DNA of 64,000 bases from Sphingomicrobium astaxanthinifaciens (lineage in GTDB: Bacteria > Pseudomonadota > Alphaproteobacteria > Sphingomonadales > Sphingomonadaceae): assembly GCF_022865105.1 (NCBI RefSeq), contig NZ_JAKNYM010000002.1, positions 653,501-717,500 of the forward strand. Direction: 5' to 3'. The notes under the pieces are model-generated. The model saw nothing but the letters and a program-made list of their open reading frames with translations. It made no database searches and was not told the DNA's origin. The position numbers and the translations under genes are program-made. Position 1 is the stretch's first letter; every line of letters starts with the position of its first letter. Below, piece by piece: positions 1-8,919 of this stretch.

Positions 1-117
1 GCACGGGCGCACGCGCGGGGCGGGGCGCCCATGCGTCTCGATCACCGCGGCGAACGCCGGTTCGATCGCGGCGAGCGCGTCGAGATGCGCATCGAGGCTC
101 GCCTGCGTCTGGACCAT
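1..117 (-). CDS. DNA-3-methyladenine glycosylase-like protein (N-terminal fragment)
   Basis: Only the first 39 codons lie in the window; the gene runs off the left edge. The ATG at 117-115 shares one base with the rlmB stop codon (TGATG), which suggests translational coupling downstream of rlmB. The visible peptide begins MVQTQASLDAHLDALAAIEP and continues with an acidic-alanine helix and a Pro-Arg-rich stretch. This resembles the start of AlkA-type DNA-3-methyladenine glycosylase II proteins, which excise alkylated bases. The helix-hairpin-helix and catalytic Asp that would settle the call are outside the window, so the function is tentative. Confidence 0.5.
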   Translation of the reverse strand, partial: MVQTQASLDAHLDALAAIEPAFAAVIETHGRPAPRVRPC

Positions 118-866
118 CAGCCGTGGTCGGCGGTGGCGGCGGCGTAGAGGCTGATCGCGGCGGCGTTGGAGACGTTCAGGCTCTCCATCCGCTCGCTGAT
201 CGGCAATTTCGCCAGCGCATCGCAATGGTCGCGCACGTTGGCGCGCATGCCGGGACCCTCAGCGCCGAGCACCAGCGCGACGCGCTTGGGGCCGAGCGCC
301 GCGGCGAGCGTCATGTCGGCCTCGCCCGCCAGCCCGATGCGCCAGTATCCGGCCTCGGCCAGCTCCTCCAGGGCGCGGCTGAGGTTGACGACGCGCACCC
401 ACGGCACCGTCTCGAGCGCGCCCGAGGCGGCCTTGGCCAGCGCCCCGCCCTCGGGCGGCGCGTGGCGGTCCTGCGTGACGATGGCATCGACATCGAAGGC
501 GGCGGCCGAGCGCAGGATCGCGCCGACATTGTGCGGGTCGGTGACCTGGTCGAGGACGAGGATAGTCGAGCGCTCGCCCGCCCCGGCGATGACATCGCCG
601 AGCCACACGTCCTCGAGCGGTTCGCATTCGATCACCACCCCCTGGTGCGGGGCGTCGTGGGGGACGAGGCGCGCGAGGTCGGTGACCTCGGCCCGCACCA
701 CCTGCACCTCGGGCGGGAACTGCATGAAGTTTGCCATTTCCTGCGTGGTCCAGGCCTTGAGGACCGTGCGGTTCGGATTGTCGAGCGCGGCCGCGACCGC
801 GTGCTTGCCCCAGAAGCGCGGGCGGTTGGGGTTGTCGCCGCGCTTGCCTTTACGTTTGCGTGCCAT
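117..866 (-). CDS. rlmB: 23S rRNA 2'-O-methyltransferase, RlmB/TrmH family
   Basis: SpoU-class (SPOUT) methyltransferase expected to 2'-O-methylate a guanosine of 23S rRNA (G2251 in E. coli numbering) with S-adenosylmethionine. The protein begins MARKRKGKRG, has an N-terminal substrate-binding domain, then the SpoU signatures LVLDQVTDPHNVGAILRSA, LVLGAEGPGM and a C-terminal SNAAAISLYA. These three motifs form the knotted cofactor site. An in-frame ATG lies 18 codons upstream, but the basic MARKRKG start fits the family better. About 250 aa is normal for RlmB. It is the penultimate gene of the minus-strand run and touches the glycosylase gene at its stop codon. Confidence 0.9.
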   Translation of the reverse strand: MARKRKGKRGDNPNRPRFWGKHAVAAALDNPNRTVLKAWTTQEMANFMQFPPEVQVVRAEVTDLARLVPHDAPHQGVVIECEPLEDVWLGDVIAGAGERSTILVLDQVTDPHNVGAILRSAAAFDVDAIVTQDRHAPPEGGALAKAASGALETVPWVRVVNLSRALEELAEAGYWRIGLAGEADMTLAAALGPKRVALVLGAEGPGMRANVRDHCDALAKLPISERMESLNVSNAAAISLYAAATADHG

Positions 867-950
867 GGGCGCCCAATGCGCCGGGACGCGGCGCGTTGCA
901 AGCGGGGGGCTGTTTTTCAAGGCATCGCGACGCGCGCGCGGTGCCCGCGC

Positions 951-1271
951 TCAGCCGGGGGTGGCGAGCTTCATCAGGACGAGCCCGCCGACGATCATCA
1001 CCGCCGCTGTCACCCGCAGGAAGCTGAGCGCCTCGCCGAAATAGGCGACGCCGATGATGAAGGCGCCGACCGCGCCGATGCCGGTCCAGATGGTATAGGC
1101 GGTGCCCAGCGGCAGGACCTTCATCGACCAGGCCAAGAGCCCGAAGCTCGCCAGCATGGCGGCGACGGTGACGATGCTGGGGCCGAGGCGGCTGAACCCG
1201 TCCGACTGCTTCATCGCGGTCGCCCAGACGATCTCGAACAGCCCGGCAAGGAAGAGGATGAACCACGCCAT
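951..1271 (-). CDS. sugE: SMR-family transporter, guanidinium exporter (Gdx/SugE) type
   Basis: A 106-aa protein with four hydrophobic helices, the standard size for small multidrug resistance transporters, which work as antiparallel dimers in the inner membrane. The membrane-embedded glutamate essential for proton/substrate exchange is in the first helix (LAGLFEIVWATAMK). The GTAYTIWTGIGAVGA segment is typical of the SugE/Gdx subgroup, known to export guanidinium, rather than EmrE-like polyspecific pumps. It starts 20 bp after the phoB stop on the same strand, so it may be read through from the pst-pho operon; no riboswitch is evident in that short gap. Confidence 0.85.
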   Translation of the reverse strand: MAWFILFLAGLFEIVWATAMKQSDGFSRLGPSIVTVAAMLASFGLLAWSMKVLPLGTAYTIWTGIGAVGAFIIGVAYFGEALSFLRVTAAVMIVGGLVLMKLATPG

Positions 1272-1291
1272 CGGGGGGTGTTCGACCGCGC

Positions 1292-1990
1292 TCAGCCCGC
1301 CCCGTCGGCGTCGAGCGCGTAGCCCGCGGCGCGCACGGTGCGGATGAGGTCGGGGCCGCCATGCTCGTTGAGGGCGATGCGCAGGCGGCGGATGTGGACG
1401 TCGACGGTGCGCAGCTCGATATCCTCGCTGTGCGGCCAGACGGTCTCGAGCAATTGCTGGCGCGAGAAGACGCGGCCGGGGTTCTCCATGAAATGCTTCA
1501 GGAGGCGATATTCGGTCGGCCCGACCGAGATCGGCTTGTCGTCGCGCTTCACCCGGTGCGCGGCGAGGTCCATCTCGAGCCCGGCATATTCGAGCGTCTC
1601 GGCGGCGAGCGCGGGGCGCACGCGGCGCAGCACCGCGCCCGCGCGCGCGACCAGTTCCTTGGGGGAGAAGGGCTTGGTGATATAATCGTCGGCACCCGTT
1701 TCGAGCCCGCGGATGCGATCGTCCTCCTCGCCGCGCGCGGTGAGCATGATGATCGGCAGGTTGGCGGTCGACTGGCGGCGGCGCAGGCGGCGGCACACCT
1801 CGATCCCGCTGATCCCCTCGATCATCCAGTCGAGGATGACGAGGTCGGGCACGATTTCCTCGGCGAGGATCAGCGATTCCTCGCCGTCGCCGGTGCGGGT
1901 CACGGCATAGCCCGCGCGCTGGAAATGGTAGGTGACGAGATCGGCCAGCGCGCGGTCGTCCTCCACCAGCAGGAGTTTCTTGTCCGACAT
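1292..1990 (-). CDS. phoB: Phosphate regulon response regulator PhoB
   Basis: OmpR/PhoB-type regulator of 232 aa. The receiver domain (about residues 4-120) has the acidic pair at E10-D11-D12, the phosphoacceptor D54 in VILDW, T84 and K106 in YITKPFSPKEL. The C-terminal winged helix (about 135-230) contains GPTEYRLLKHFMENPGRVFSR and the recognition-helix region RTVDVHIRRLR. When phosphorylated by PhoR it binds direct repeats upstream of Pho genes; a candidate site precedes pstS in this window. The ATG at 1990 was preferred to one three codons earlier because the protein then begins MSDKKLLLVEDD. It follows phoU by 37 bp. Confidence 0.95.
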   Translation of the reverse strand: MSDKKLLLVEDDRALADLVTYHFQRAGYAVTRTGDGEESLILAEEIVPDLVILDWMIEGISGIEVCRRLRRRQSTANLPIIMLTARGEEDDRIRGLETGADDYITKPFSPKELVARAGAVLRRVRPALAAETLEYAGLEMDLAAHRVKRDDKPISVGPTEYRLLKHFMENPGRVFSRQQLLETVWPHSEDIELRTVDVHIRRLRIALNEHGGPDLIRTVRAAGYALDADGAG

Positions 1991-2027
1991 TGGCGCCATC
2001 TCCCCCTCTTGTTCGCGCGCGCGCCGC

Positions 2028-2741
2028 TCAGACGGTGTCGTCGCGCTCGAGCTTGTCGGCCATCATCCCGCCGGTGGCCGCATAATAGACCATCTCGGCG
2101 ATGTTGGTGGCATGATCGCCGATCCGCTCGAGATGCTTGGCCACGAACAACAGCTGGGTGGCGTGACCGATATGGTGGCTGTCTTCCATCATGTGCGTGA
2201 GCAGCGTGCGGAAGATCGAATTGTAGAAGTCGTCGACCGCCTGGTCGCGGCGCGCGACGCGCAGCGCGGTCTCGGCATCGCGCTCGACGAAGGCGTTGAG
2301 GACATCGTGCACCATCTCGGTGGCGATCCGCGCCATCTCGGGCATCAGCGAGAGCGGCTCGATAGCGGGCGCGGTCTCGAGCTGCTCGACGCGGCGCGCG
2401 ATATTCTTGGCATAGTCGCCGATGCGCTCGACCACGGTGGAGATCTTGAGCGCAGCGACGACGTCGCGAAGGTCGCCCGCCATCGGCGCGCGCAGCGCGA
2501 TGGTCTGGATCGCGCGCTGCTCGGTCTGGCGGTCGAGCTCGTCGATCTTGGCATCGTCGGCGACGACCTTGCGCGCGCCCTCGACATCGCGCTGGGTGAG
2601 GCAGCGCATGCTCTCGCGGATCTGGTGCTCGGCCAGCCCGCCCATCTCGCTGATGAGCGCGCGCAGCTGGTCGAGGTCCTCGTCGAAGGCCTTGAGCGTG
2701 TGCGCCGACATGAGCGGCTCGTGGGTGTCGCGATCAACCAT
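2028..2741 (-). CDS. phoU: Phosphate transport system regulator PhoU
   Basis: 237-aa all-helical protein made of two PhoU repeats. Each repeat carries a metal-cluster motif: [13 protein letters not shown] in the first half and [14 protein letters not shown] in the second. PhoU sits between the PstSCAB transporter and the PhoR kinase and keeps the regulon off when phosphate is plentiful. Its start overlaps the end of pstB by 8 bp, the usual arrangement for the pair, and phoB follows. The internal M at codon 11 is a possible alternative start, since the region before it is poorly conserved in the family. Confidence 0.95.
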   Translation of the reverse strand: MVDRDTHEPLMSAHTLKAFDEDLDQLRALISEMGGLAEHQIRESMRCLTQRDVEGARKVVADDAKIDELDRQTEQRAIQTIALRAPMAGDLRDVVAALKISTVVERIGDYAKNIARRVEQLETAPAIEPLSLMPEMARIATEMVHDVLNAFVERDAETALRVARRDQAVDDFYNSIFRTLLTHMMEDSHHIGHATQLLFVAKHLERIGDHATNIAEMVYYAATGGMMADKLERDDTV

Positions 2742-3540
2742 AGCGGCCAGTGATATAGTCCTGCGTGCGCTGCTGCGTGGGGTTGGTGAAGATCTGCCCG
2801 GTCTCGCCATATTCGACGAGGTTGCCGAGGTGGAAGAAGGCGGTGCGCTGCGACACGCGCGCGGCCTGCTGCATGTTGTGCGTGACGATGGCGATGGCGT
2901 AGCGCCCGCGCAGCTCGTGGATCAGTTCCTCGATCTTGGCGGTGGCGATCGGGTCGAGCGCCGAGCAGGGCTCGTCCATCAAGATGACCTCGGGGTCCAC
3001 GGCGATGGCGCGCGCGATGCACAGCCGCTGCTGCTGGCCGCCCGACAAGGCGGTGCCGCTCTCATCGAGGCGGTCCTTGACCTCGTCCCACAGCCCGGCG
3101 CGGCGCAGCGAGCTTTCGACGATCGCGTCCATGTCGCTCTTCGAGCTGGTGAGCCCGTGGATGCGCGGCCCGTAGGCGATGTTCTCGTAGATCGACTTGG
3201 GGAAGGGGTTGGGCTTCTGGAACACCATGCCGACGCGCGCGCGCAGCTGGACCACGTCCATCGCGGGGGCGTGGATGTCCTCGCCGTCGAGCTCGATCAG
3301 CCCCTCGACGCGCGCCGAGGGGATGGTGTCGTTCATCCGGTTCAAGGTGCGCAGGAAGGTCGACTTGCCGCAGCCCGAGGGGCCGATGAAGGCGGTGACC
3401 TTGTCGTCGAAGATCTCGATCGACACGTCCTTGATCGCCTGCTTGTCGCCGTAGAAGACGTTGACGTTCTCGGCGCGCATCTTGGGCAGCGCGGGGGCCG
3501 CGCTGGTGTCGGCGGCGGTGGCGGTGGTGGTATCGTTCAT
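2734..3540 (-). CDS. pstB: Phosphate ABC transporter ATP-binding protein PstB
   Basis: 268-aa ATPase of the high-affinity phosphate importer. Walker [10 protein letters not shown] is at residues 53-61, the Q-loop Q108 in [10 protein letters not shown], the ABC signature LSGGQQQR at 165-172, Walker B with catalytic glutamate in VILMDEP (E190), and the switch histidine in [12 protein letters not shown]. The [25 protein letters not shown] stretch is diagnostic of PstB over other ABC ATPases. About 20 Thr/Ala-rich residues precede the core. It lies 10 bp after pstA and overlaps phoU by 8 bp. Confidence 0.96.
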   Translation of the reverse strand: MNDTTTATAADTSAAPALPKMRAENVNVFYGDKQAIKDVSIEIFDDKVTAFIGPSGCGKSTFLRTLNRMNDTIPSARVEGLIELDGEDIHAPAMDVVQLRARVGMVFQKPNPFPKSIYENIAYGPRIHGLTSSKSDMDAIVESSLRRAGLWDEVKDRLDESGTALSGGQQQRLCIARAIAVDPEVILMDEPCSALDPIATAKIEELIHELRGRYAIAIVTHNMQQAARVSQRTAFFHLGNLVEYGETGQIFTNPTQQRTQDYITGRYG

Positions 3541-3550
3541 CGGTTCATTC

Positions 3551-4819
3551 CTACCAGCGGCGCTCGAAGCGGTTGCGCAGGTAAATGGCGAGGGCGTTCA
3601 TCGCGAGCATGAAGAGCAGCAGCACGATGATCGCGGCGGAGGTCTTCTCGACGAAGCCGCGATCGACTTCGTCGGACCAGAGGAAGATCTGCATCGGCAG
3701 CACGGTCGCCTTGTCGGTGATCCCCGTGGGGGGCGAGGCGATGAAGGCGCGCATCCCGATCAGCAGCAACGGCGCGGTCTCGCCCAGCGCGCGCGCCATG
3801 CCGATGATGGTGCCGGTGAGGATGCCGGGCAGCGCCAGCGGCAGGACATGGTGGAACACCACCTGCATCCGGCTCGCCCCGACCCCCAGCGCAGCATCGC
3901 GGATCGAGGGCGGCACCGACTTGATCGCGTTGCGCCCGGCGATGACGATCACCGGCATGGTCATCAGCGCGAGCGTGAGCCCGCCCACCAGCGGCGCCGA
4001 GCGCGGCAGGTGCATGACGTTGAGGAACACCGCGAGGCCCAGCAGGCCGAAGATGATCGAGGGCACCGCGGCGAGGTTGTTGATCGACACCTCGACCATG
4101 TCGGTCCAGCGATTGCGCGGCGCGAATTCCTCGAGATAGACCGCCGAGAGCACCCCGATCGGGAAGGCCAGCGCCATGGTCACGAGGATGGTCAGCATCG
4201 AGCCCTTGAGCGCGCCCCACACCCCGACCGCGCTGGGGTCGGTCGAATCCGAGGCGGTGAGGAAGGTCCAGTTGAAGGCGCGGCTGAGCTCGGCGCGCTG
4301 TTCGACCGTGGCGACCAGCGCCTCGGCGGCGGCGGAGCCATCGCCCTTGGCGGCCATGTCGATCTCGCTCGCCACCGGCAGCGACAGCGTCGGGGTCGTG
4401 CCTGCCAGATCGGGGTCGTCGACCAGCGCCTCGGCCAGCTCGATGGTCGCCCCGTCGGCGAACAGGCGGGTCGCCTCGGCGCCATATTGCCGGGTCGCGG
4501 CCTCGCGGATCATGCCGCCGAGCGCGCCGTCGGCGAGCAGCCGGCCGACACGCTCGGCGCGGCTGCCGGTTTCCTCGCGCGGCGGCTCGGTGAACGACAG
4601 GTCGACCGTCAGCGGCGCCTCGGTGCGGGTGAAGCCCGACAGCCCGTTGATCGCCATCGTGACGAGCAGGAAGGCGAGGAAGGCGACCGAGATGCCGACC
4701 GCGACCAGCCCGAACAGCCGGAAGCGGCGTTCGGCGGCATAGCGCGCGGCGACGCGTTTCTGCATCGTCTCGCTCGACCAGCGGCGGGCCGGCCCGGTCG
4801 CTTCGCGCGGACTATTCAT
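3551..4819 (-). CDS. pstA: Phosphate ABC transporter permease PstA (long, DUF3333 form)
   Basis: 422-aa inner-membrane permease. After a first transmembrane helix (about residues 35-58) comes a periplasmic insert of roughly 120 residues, the DUF3333-type extension seen in alphaproteobacterial PstA; E. coli PstA is nearer 300 aa. The second half is the canonical permease, with about five helices and the EAA loop in [28 protein letters not shown]. The ATG at 4819 overlaps the end of pstC by 8 bp, and another in-frame ATG 12 codons upstream is inside pstC. It pairs with PstC to form the channel energised by PstB. Confidence 0.93.
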   Translation of the reverse strand: MNSPREATGPARRWSSETMQKRVAARYAAERRFRLFGLVAVGISVAFLAFLLVTMAINGLSGFTRTEAPLTVDLSFTEPPREETGSRAERVGRLLADGALGGMIREAATRQYGAEATRLFADGATIELAEALVDDPDLAGTTPTLSLPVASEIDMAAKGDGSAAAEALVATVEQRAELSRAFNWTFLTASDSTDPSAVGVWGALKGSMLTILVTMALAFPIGVLSAVYLEEFAPRNRWTDMVEVSINNLAAVPSIIFGLLGLAVFLNVMHLPRSAPLVGGLTLALMTMPVIVIAGRNAIKSVPPSIRDAALGVGASRMQVVFHHVLPLALPGILTGTIIGMARALGETAPLLLIGMRAFIASPPTGITDKATVLPMQIFLWSDEVDRGFVEKTSAAIIVLLLFMLAMNALAIYLRNRFERRW

Positions 4820-6191
4820 AAGCTTCCCGATATTTGCGCACCACGCGCAGCGCATAGAGGTTGAGCAGCAGCGTGATGAAGAAGAGGACGAGGCCGAGCG
4901 CGAAGGCGGCGAGCGTCTTGGCGCTGTCGAATTCCTGGTCGCCGGTGAGCAGCTGGACGATCTGCACCGTCACGGTGGTCACGCTGGCGAAGGGATTGGC
5001 GGTAAGGTTGGCGGCCAGCCCGGCGGCCATGACGACGATCATCGTCTCGCCGATGGCGCGGCTGACCGCGAGCAGGATGCCGCCGACGATGCCCGGCAGC
5101 GCGGCGGGGAAGATGACCTTCTTGATCGTCTCCGAGCGGGTCGCGCCGAGCGCGAGCGAGCCGTCGTTCATCGCCTGCGGCACCGCGGCGATCGAATCGT
5201 CGGCCATCGAGGAGACGAAGGGAATGATCATGATCCCCATCACGAGCCCCGCGGCGAGCGCGCTTTCCGAGCTGGCGGGAATGCCCAGGGTGACCCCGAG
5301 GTCGCGGATCGCAGGGGCCACGGTCAGCGCGGCGAAATAGCCGTAGACCACGGTCGGCACGCCGGCGAGGATCTCGAGGATCGGCTTGAGCCACGCGCGC
5401 ACCCGGGCGTGCGCATATTGCGTGAGGAAGATCGCGCTCATGAGCCCGAGCGGGATGGCGACGATCATGGCGATGATCGCGCCGATGAAGATCGTGCCCC
5501 AGAACAGCGGCACCGACCCGAAGGCGCCCGAGGAACCGGCCTGGTCGGCGCGGATCGCGGTCTGCGGGCTCCACTGGGTGCCGAACAGGAATTCGACCGG
5601 GTTGACCTTCTGGAAGAACAGCAGCGTCTCGAACATCAGCGACAGGACGATGCCGAGCGTGGTGAAGATGGCGATCATCGAGGCGCCGACCAGCACCACC
5701 ATCATCCAGCGCTCGACCCCGGTGCGGGCGCGGAAGGCGGCGCCGGTTCGGCGCATCGCGAACAACAGCCCGACGAGGAAGGCGGTGAAGGCCACCCCCG
5801 CGCCCATCCAGCCATAATGCGCGCGCGCCGCGGCATGGACCGGGGCGAGCGCCTCGGACTGCGGGTAGAAACCGCTGCTCTGGTAGCCGCCGGCGATGGC
5901 GCGCGCTTCGCTGAGGATCGCGTCGCGCTGGAGATCGAAGTCGGGCAGCGCCTGCCCCGCCGGCGAGGCGAGGACGGCCTGTTCGACCAGACCGCCCTGC
6001 ACGATCGCCCAGATGGCAAGGAGGAGGAGCGCGGGGACCGCGCTCCACAGGAAGACGTAGATACCGTGATACCCCGGCAGGCTGTGCAACCGCTCGCCGC
6101 CCCGGCGCAGGCCGGAGACGCGCGTGCGCGTCGTGAAGGCGGCCGCGGCCGCCAACACCAGGATGATCATCGCAGCAACGAAGAGGCTCAT
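4812..6191 (-). CDS. pstC: Phosphate ABC transporter permease PstC (long alphaproteobacterial form)
   Basis: 459-aa inner-membrane permease, about 140 residues longer than E. coli PstC. The extra length is an N-terminal portion with two hydrophobic segments (residues 1-20 and about 45-65), a soluble stretch and a third helix near 140. The core contains FLFGTQWSPQ, a run of transmembrane helices, and the EAA motif in SLALGATRSETIKKVIFPAALPGIVGG. It follows pstS by 33 bp and overlaps pstA by 8 bp, consistent with one transcript from the Pho box in front of pstS. Confidence 0.94.
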   Translation of the reverse strand: MSLFVAAMIILVLAAAAAFTTRTRVSGLRRGGERLHSLPGYHGIYVFLWSAVPALLLLAIWAIVQGGLVEQAVLASPAGQALPDFDLQRDAILSEARAIAGGYQSSGFYPQSEALAPVHAAARAHYGWMGAGVAFTAFLVGLLFAMRRTGAAFRARTGVERWMMVVLVGASMIAIFTTLGIVLSLMFETLLFFQKVNPVEFLFGTQWSPQTAIRADQAGSSGAFGSVPLFWGTIFIGAIIAMIVAIPLGLMSAIFLTQYAHARVRAWLKPILEILAGVPTVVYGYFAALTVAPAIRDLGVTLGIPASSESALAAGLVMGIMIIPFVSSMADDSIAAVPQAMNDGSLALGATRSETIKKVIFPAALPGIVGGILLAVSRAIGETMIVVMAAGLAANLTANPFASVTTVTVQIVQLLTGDQEFDSAKTLAAFALGLVLFFITLLLNLYALRVVRKYREAYE

Positions 6192-6224
6192 CGGTTTCCT
6201 ATCGTCCGTCCCGTCCCCGGTCGC

Positions 6225-7253
6225 CTAGAGCGAACTGCCGTCGAGGACGGTCATCTCGCTCGCCACGGCGTCCGAACTGGCGCGCTGTTCATCGCCCAGC
6301 GCGACCAGCCCGCGGGTCGCGAGCAACCCGCCCGGCTGCCAAGCGTCCTTGTAGGCGGCGATGAAGTCGGCGAGCGCGGGCTTGGCCGCCGCATGCTGCT
6401 TCTTGGCATAGACGTAGAGCAGCCGCGCGGCCGGATATTCGAGGCTCGAGATGGTCTCGGGGGTCGGTTCGACGCCATCGAGCGCGACCGGGCGGACCTT
6501 GTCGGCATTGGCGTCGAGGAAGCTGTAGCCGAGGATCCCCAGCGCGCCGGGTTCGCCCGAAACCTTCTGGACGAGGAGGTTGTCGTTCTCGCCGGCTTCG
6601 ACGAACGCCCCGTCCTCGCGGATCTTGGTGCAGGTCGTCTTGTGCGCGTCTTCGTCGCTGTCCTTGAGCGCCTGCATCTCGGCATTGGCATCGCACCCGA
6701 CTTCCATCACCAGTTCGACGAAGCTGTCGCGCGTGCCCGAGGTCGGGGGCGGCCCGTAGACGAGGATCGGCGTGTCGGGCAGCGAGGGATCGATGTCCGA
6801 CCAGCGGGTTGCGGTCTGCTCGTCGCCATAAGGGGTGGCGGCCAGCGCGCGATAGACCTGCTCGCTGGTGAGCGTGAGCGGCGCATCGCCGGCGGCGTGG
6901 ATGAGGGTCAGCCCGTCGATCCCGATCGGCAGTTCGAGGATCTCGGTGACGCCGGCGGCCTCACAGTTCTCGAACTCGCTCGACTTCATGCGCCGCGAGG
7001 CGTTGACCATGTCGGGATATTGCGTGCCGAGGCCCTCGCAGAACAGCTTCATGCCCGATCCGGTACCCGTCGACTCGACGAAAACGCGCACGCCCGGATT
7101 GGCGCGCTCGAACGATTCCGCGACCGCGGTGGTGAACGGATAAACGGTCGAGGAGCCGACGATCTTGATCTCAGTTGCGGACGGCGAATTGCCCCCCGAC
7201 CCGCAGGCGGTAAGGAGCGCGGCGAGCGAGGCGCCCAGCAGCAATTTCTTCAT
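6225..7253 (-). CDS. pstS: Phosphate-binding lipoprotein PstS
   Basis: 342-aa periplasmic phosphate receptor. It starts MKKLLLGASLAALLTACGSG, a short signal peptide with lipobox LTAC, so it is predicted to be lipid-anchored at Cys18. The mature part has the PstS phosphate-loop features: IKIVGSSTVYPFTTAVAE near the N-terminus, ESTGTGSGMKLFCEGLG, and the YGPPPTSGTRDSF segment. This SGTR type resembles the SphX/PstS family of alphaproteobacteria. It is the first gene of the pst operon and the Pho box lies about 75-100 bp upstream. The in-frame ATG 42 codons upstream would run through the promoter and was rejected. Confidence 0.94.
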   Translation of the reverse strand: MKKLLLGASLAALLTACGSGGNSPSATEIKIVGSSTVYPFTTAVAESFERANPGVRVFVESTGTGSGMKLFCEGLGTQYPDMVNASRRMKSSEFENCEAAGVTEILELPIGIDGLTLIHAAGDAPLTLTSEQVYRALAATPYGDEQTATRWSDIDPSLPDTPILVYGPPPTSGTRDSFVELVMEVGCDANAEMQALKDSDEDAHKTTCTKIREDGAFVEAGENDNLLVQKVSGEPGALGILGYSFLDANADKVRPVALDGVEPTPETISSLEYPAARLLYVYAKKQHAAAKPALADFIAAYKDAWQPGGLLATRGLVALGDEQRASSDAVASEMTVLDGSSL

Positions 7254-7326
7254 GTTGGTTCTCCCCATTTCGGGCCCCCGTGGCCCGTCATGCAATGGGG
7301 CGGATAGGGGGTTCTCTGGCAGCCTC

Positions 7327-7356
7327 TGTGACCGACGCGTGACAATATGATGACTC
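7327..7356 (-). promoter_or_regulatory. Candidate Pho box upstream of pstS
   Basis: Read on the plus strand, the tetramer TGAC occurs at 7329, 7340 and 7351, an exact 11-bp period; on the minus strand (the direction of pstS) this gives three GTCA cores, GTCATCA, TGTCACG and GGTCACA. PhoB dimers are known to bind 7-bp direct repeats of CTGTCAT type separated by 4 bp, i.e. an 11-bp period. The site is 75-100 bp upstream of the pstS start, between pstS and the stop of phoR, and is the expected control point for pstSCAB-phoU-phoB. Confidence 0.72.
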
Positions 7357-7385
7357 GGTGCGCGGGATTTTGCGGGCACGCGCGG

Positions 7386-8390
7386 TCAGCGCGCGATCGG
7401 CAGGTCGACGGTGATGGTGGTGCCGGTGCCCAGCGCGCTGGCGATGTTGAGCGTGCCGCGGTGGCGCTCGGCGATATGCTTGACGATTGCGAGCCCGAGC
7501 CCGGTGCCGCCGCTGTTGCGGCTGCGCGCCGCGTCGACCCGATAGAACCGCTCGGTCAGCCGGGGCAGGTGCTCGGGCGCGATCCCCGGCCCCTTGTCGC
7601 TCACCGCGAGGCGGACGCGATCGCGGCCCGATCGCCGCACCGCCACGCTGACCGTGTCGCACCCCTCGGTGCAGCCATAGCGGATCGCATTGCCGAGCAG
7701 GTTGTCGGCAAGCTGGAGCAGCTGGGTCTCGTCGCCGAGGATCGCGGGCACGCCCTCCTCGATCTCGGTCGCGATCGCGCAGCCGCGCCGCTCGGCGAGC
7801 GGGCGGTTCTCCTCGACGCACTTGCGCACCAGCGCGCCGAGGTCGATCTCCATGCGCGGCGCGAGGTAGCGGTCGGCCTCGATCCGCGACAGCGCCATCA
7901 GGTCGGTGACGATGCGCAGCATGCGCTTGGCCTCGGACTCGATGGTGCGGGCGAACTTGCGGCGTGTCGCCTCGTCCATGGCGCCTTTCTCGGCGAGCGT
8001 CTCGGCAAAGCCGAGGATGCCCGCGAGCGGGGTGCGCAGCTCGTGGCTCGCGTTGGCGACGAAATCGACCCGCATCCGCTCGGCCGCCCGCTGCGCGGCG
8101 CGGTCGGTCATGCGGACCATCACCACCTTCTCGTCGATCGGCGTGACCTCGACGAGCCAGGGCTGGTCGGCGCGACCGAGCCCCTCGACCTCGAGGCTGG
8201 TGCGCCGCGCCGCGGTGATCGCCGCCAGCACCCGCGGGTGGCGGATGGCGAGGCGGATGTCCGAATTGGCGAGGCGGAAGCCGAACTGGTCGCGGGCGGC
8301 GCGATTGATCGCCATCAGCCGCTGCCCCTCGACGAGGATCACGGGGTCGGCGAGCGCGTCGATCAGGGCGGCAACCAGCGGATTGAACAT
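7386..8390 (-). CDS. phoR: Phosphate regulon sensor histidine kinase PhoR
   Basis: 334-aa kinase. Residues 10-95 look like a PAS domain (DPVILVEGQRLMAINRAAR), followed by HisKA with the phosphorylated H116 in VANASHELRTPLAG and a HATPase domain with N-box NLLGNAIRYG, DKGPGIAPEHLPRLTERFYRVD and GGTGLGLAIVKH. This is the PhoR-type arrangement and the partner of PhoB. No transmembrane helix is apparent at the N-terminus, unlike E. coli PhoR, so it may be cytosolic or attach through PstSCAB/PhoU or another protein. It lies just upstream of the pst operon, separated from it by the Pho box, and 33 bp downstream of a small membrane-protein gene. Confidence 0.92.
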   Translation of the reverse strand: MFNPLVAALIDALADPVILVEGQRLMAINRAARDQFGFRLANSDIRLAIRHPRVLAAITAARRTSLEVEGLGRADQPWLVEVTPIDEKVVMVRMTDRAAQRAAERMRVDFVANASHELRTPLAGILGFAETLAEKGAMDEATRRKFARTIESEAKRMLRIVTDLMALSRIEADRYLAPRMEIDLGALVRKCVEENRPLAERRGCAIATEIEEGVPAILGDETQLLQLADNLLGNAIRYGCTEGCDTVSVAVRRSGRDRVRLAVSDKGPGIAPEHLPRLTERFYRVDAARSRNSGGTGLGLAIVKHIAERHRGTLNIASALGTGTTITVDLPIAR

Positions 8391-8423
8391 GCCGAGGCTT
8401 TTAACGCGCCCGTCGGGGCCGGG

Positions 8424-8870
8424 CTAGCCGGTTGACGACTGCATCCGCCACGGCTCGCCCTCGCGCAGCCGCAGCGCGTGGCGCACGGTGGCGATCAGCA
8501 GGATGAGCAGGATCGGGTAGACCCAGAAGCGCGCCGCCGCGGCATAGGCCTGCGGCAGCAGCGCGAGGTTCACCGCCTTGGCGGCGTGGCTGAAGCTGGT
8601 GGTGAGCTGGAGCCCCGCGACCCACAGCGGCCAGAAGCGGTCGGACCGGAGCGCCAGCGCGACATAGACGGCGAGCACCGCGAGATCGACCAGCAGGACG
8701 CCCATCTCGACCCCGCCATAGCGCCGCTCGACGGGGCCCATGACCACGACCGTCACGATCGAGGCGATGACCGAGACCGAAGCGACGACCTTGTGCTCGC
8801 GGCCGCCGGCAACGAAGGCGTAGCCGCAGACGGCGAGCAGGATCAGCGTATAGACGAGGGGTGGCAGCAT
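8424..8870 (-). CDS. Small polytopic membrane protein of unknown function
   Basis: 148 aa with about five hydrophobic segments: residues 3-24, 31-50, 56-76, 83-103 and 118-136, and a short polar C-terminus. I recognise no family motif. The ATG at 8870 (MLPPLVYTLILL) was chosen because the seven codons before it are polar and lie in a poor context. It is followed 33 bp later by phoR, which has no membrane segment of its own, so a shared transcript and a role near PhoR are possible, but that is inference from position only. Confidence 0.7.
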   Translation of the reverse strand: MLPPLVYTLILLAVCGYAFVAGGREHKVVASVSVIASIVTVVVMGPVERRYGGVEMGVLLVDLAVLAVYVALALRSDRFWPLWVAGLQLTTSFSHAAKAVNLALLPQAYAAAARFWVYPILLILLIATVRHALRLREGEPWRMQSSTG

Positions 8871-8919
8871 GATGGTCTCACCGGGTCGCACCGCGATGCG
8901 ACCCGGTCAATCCTTTCGC

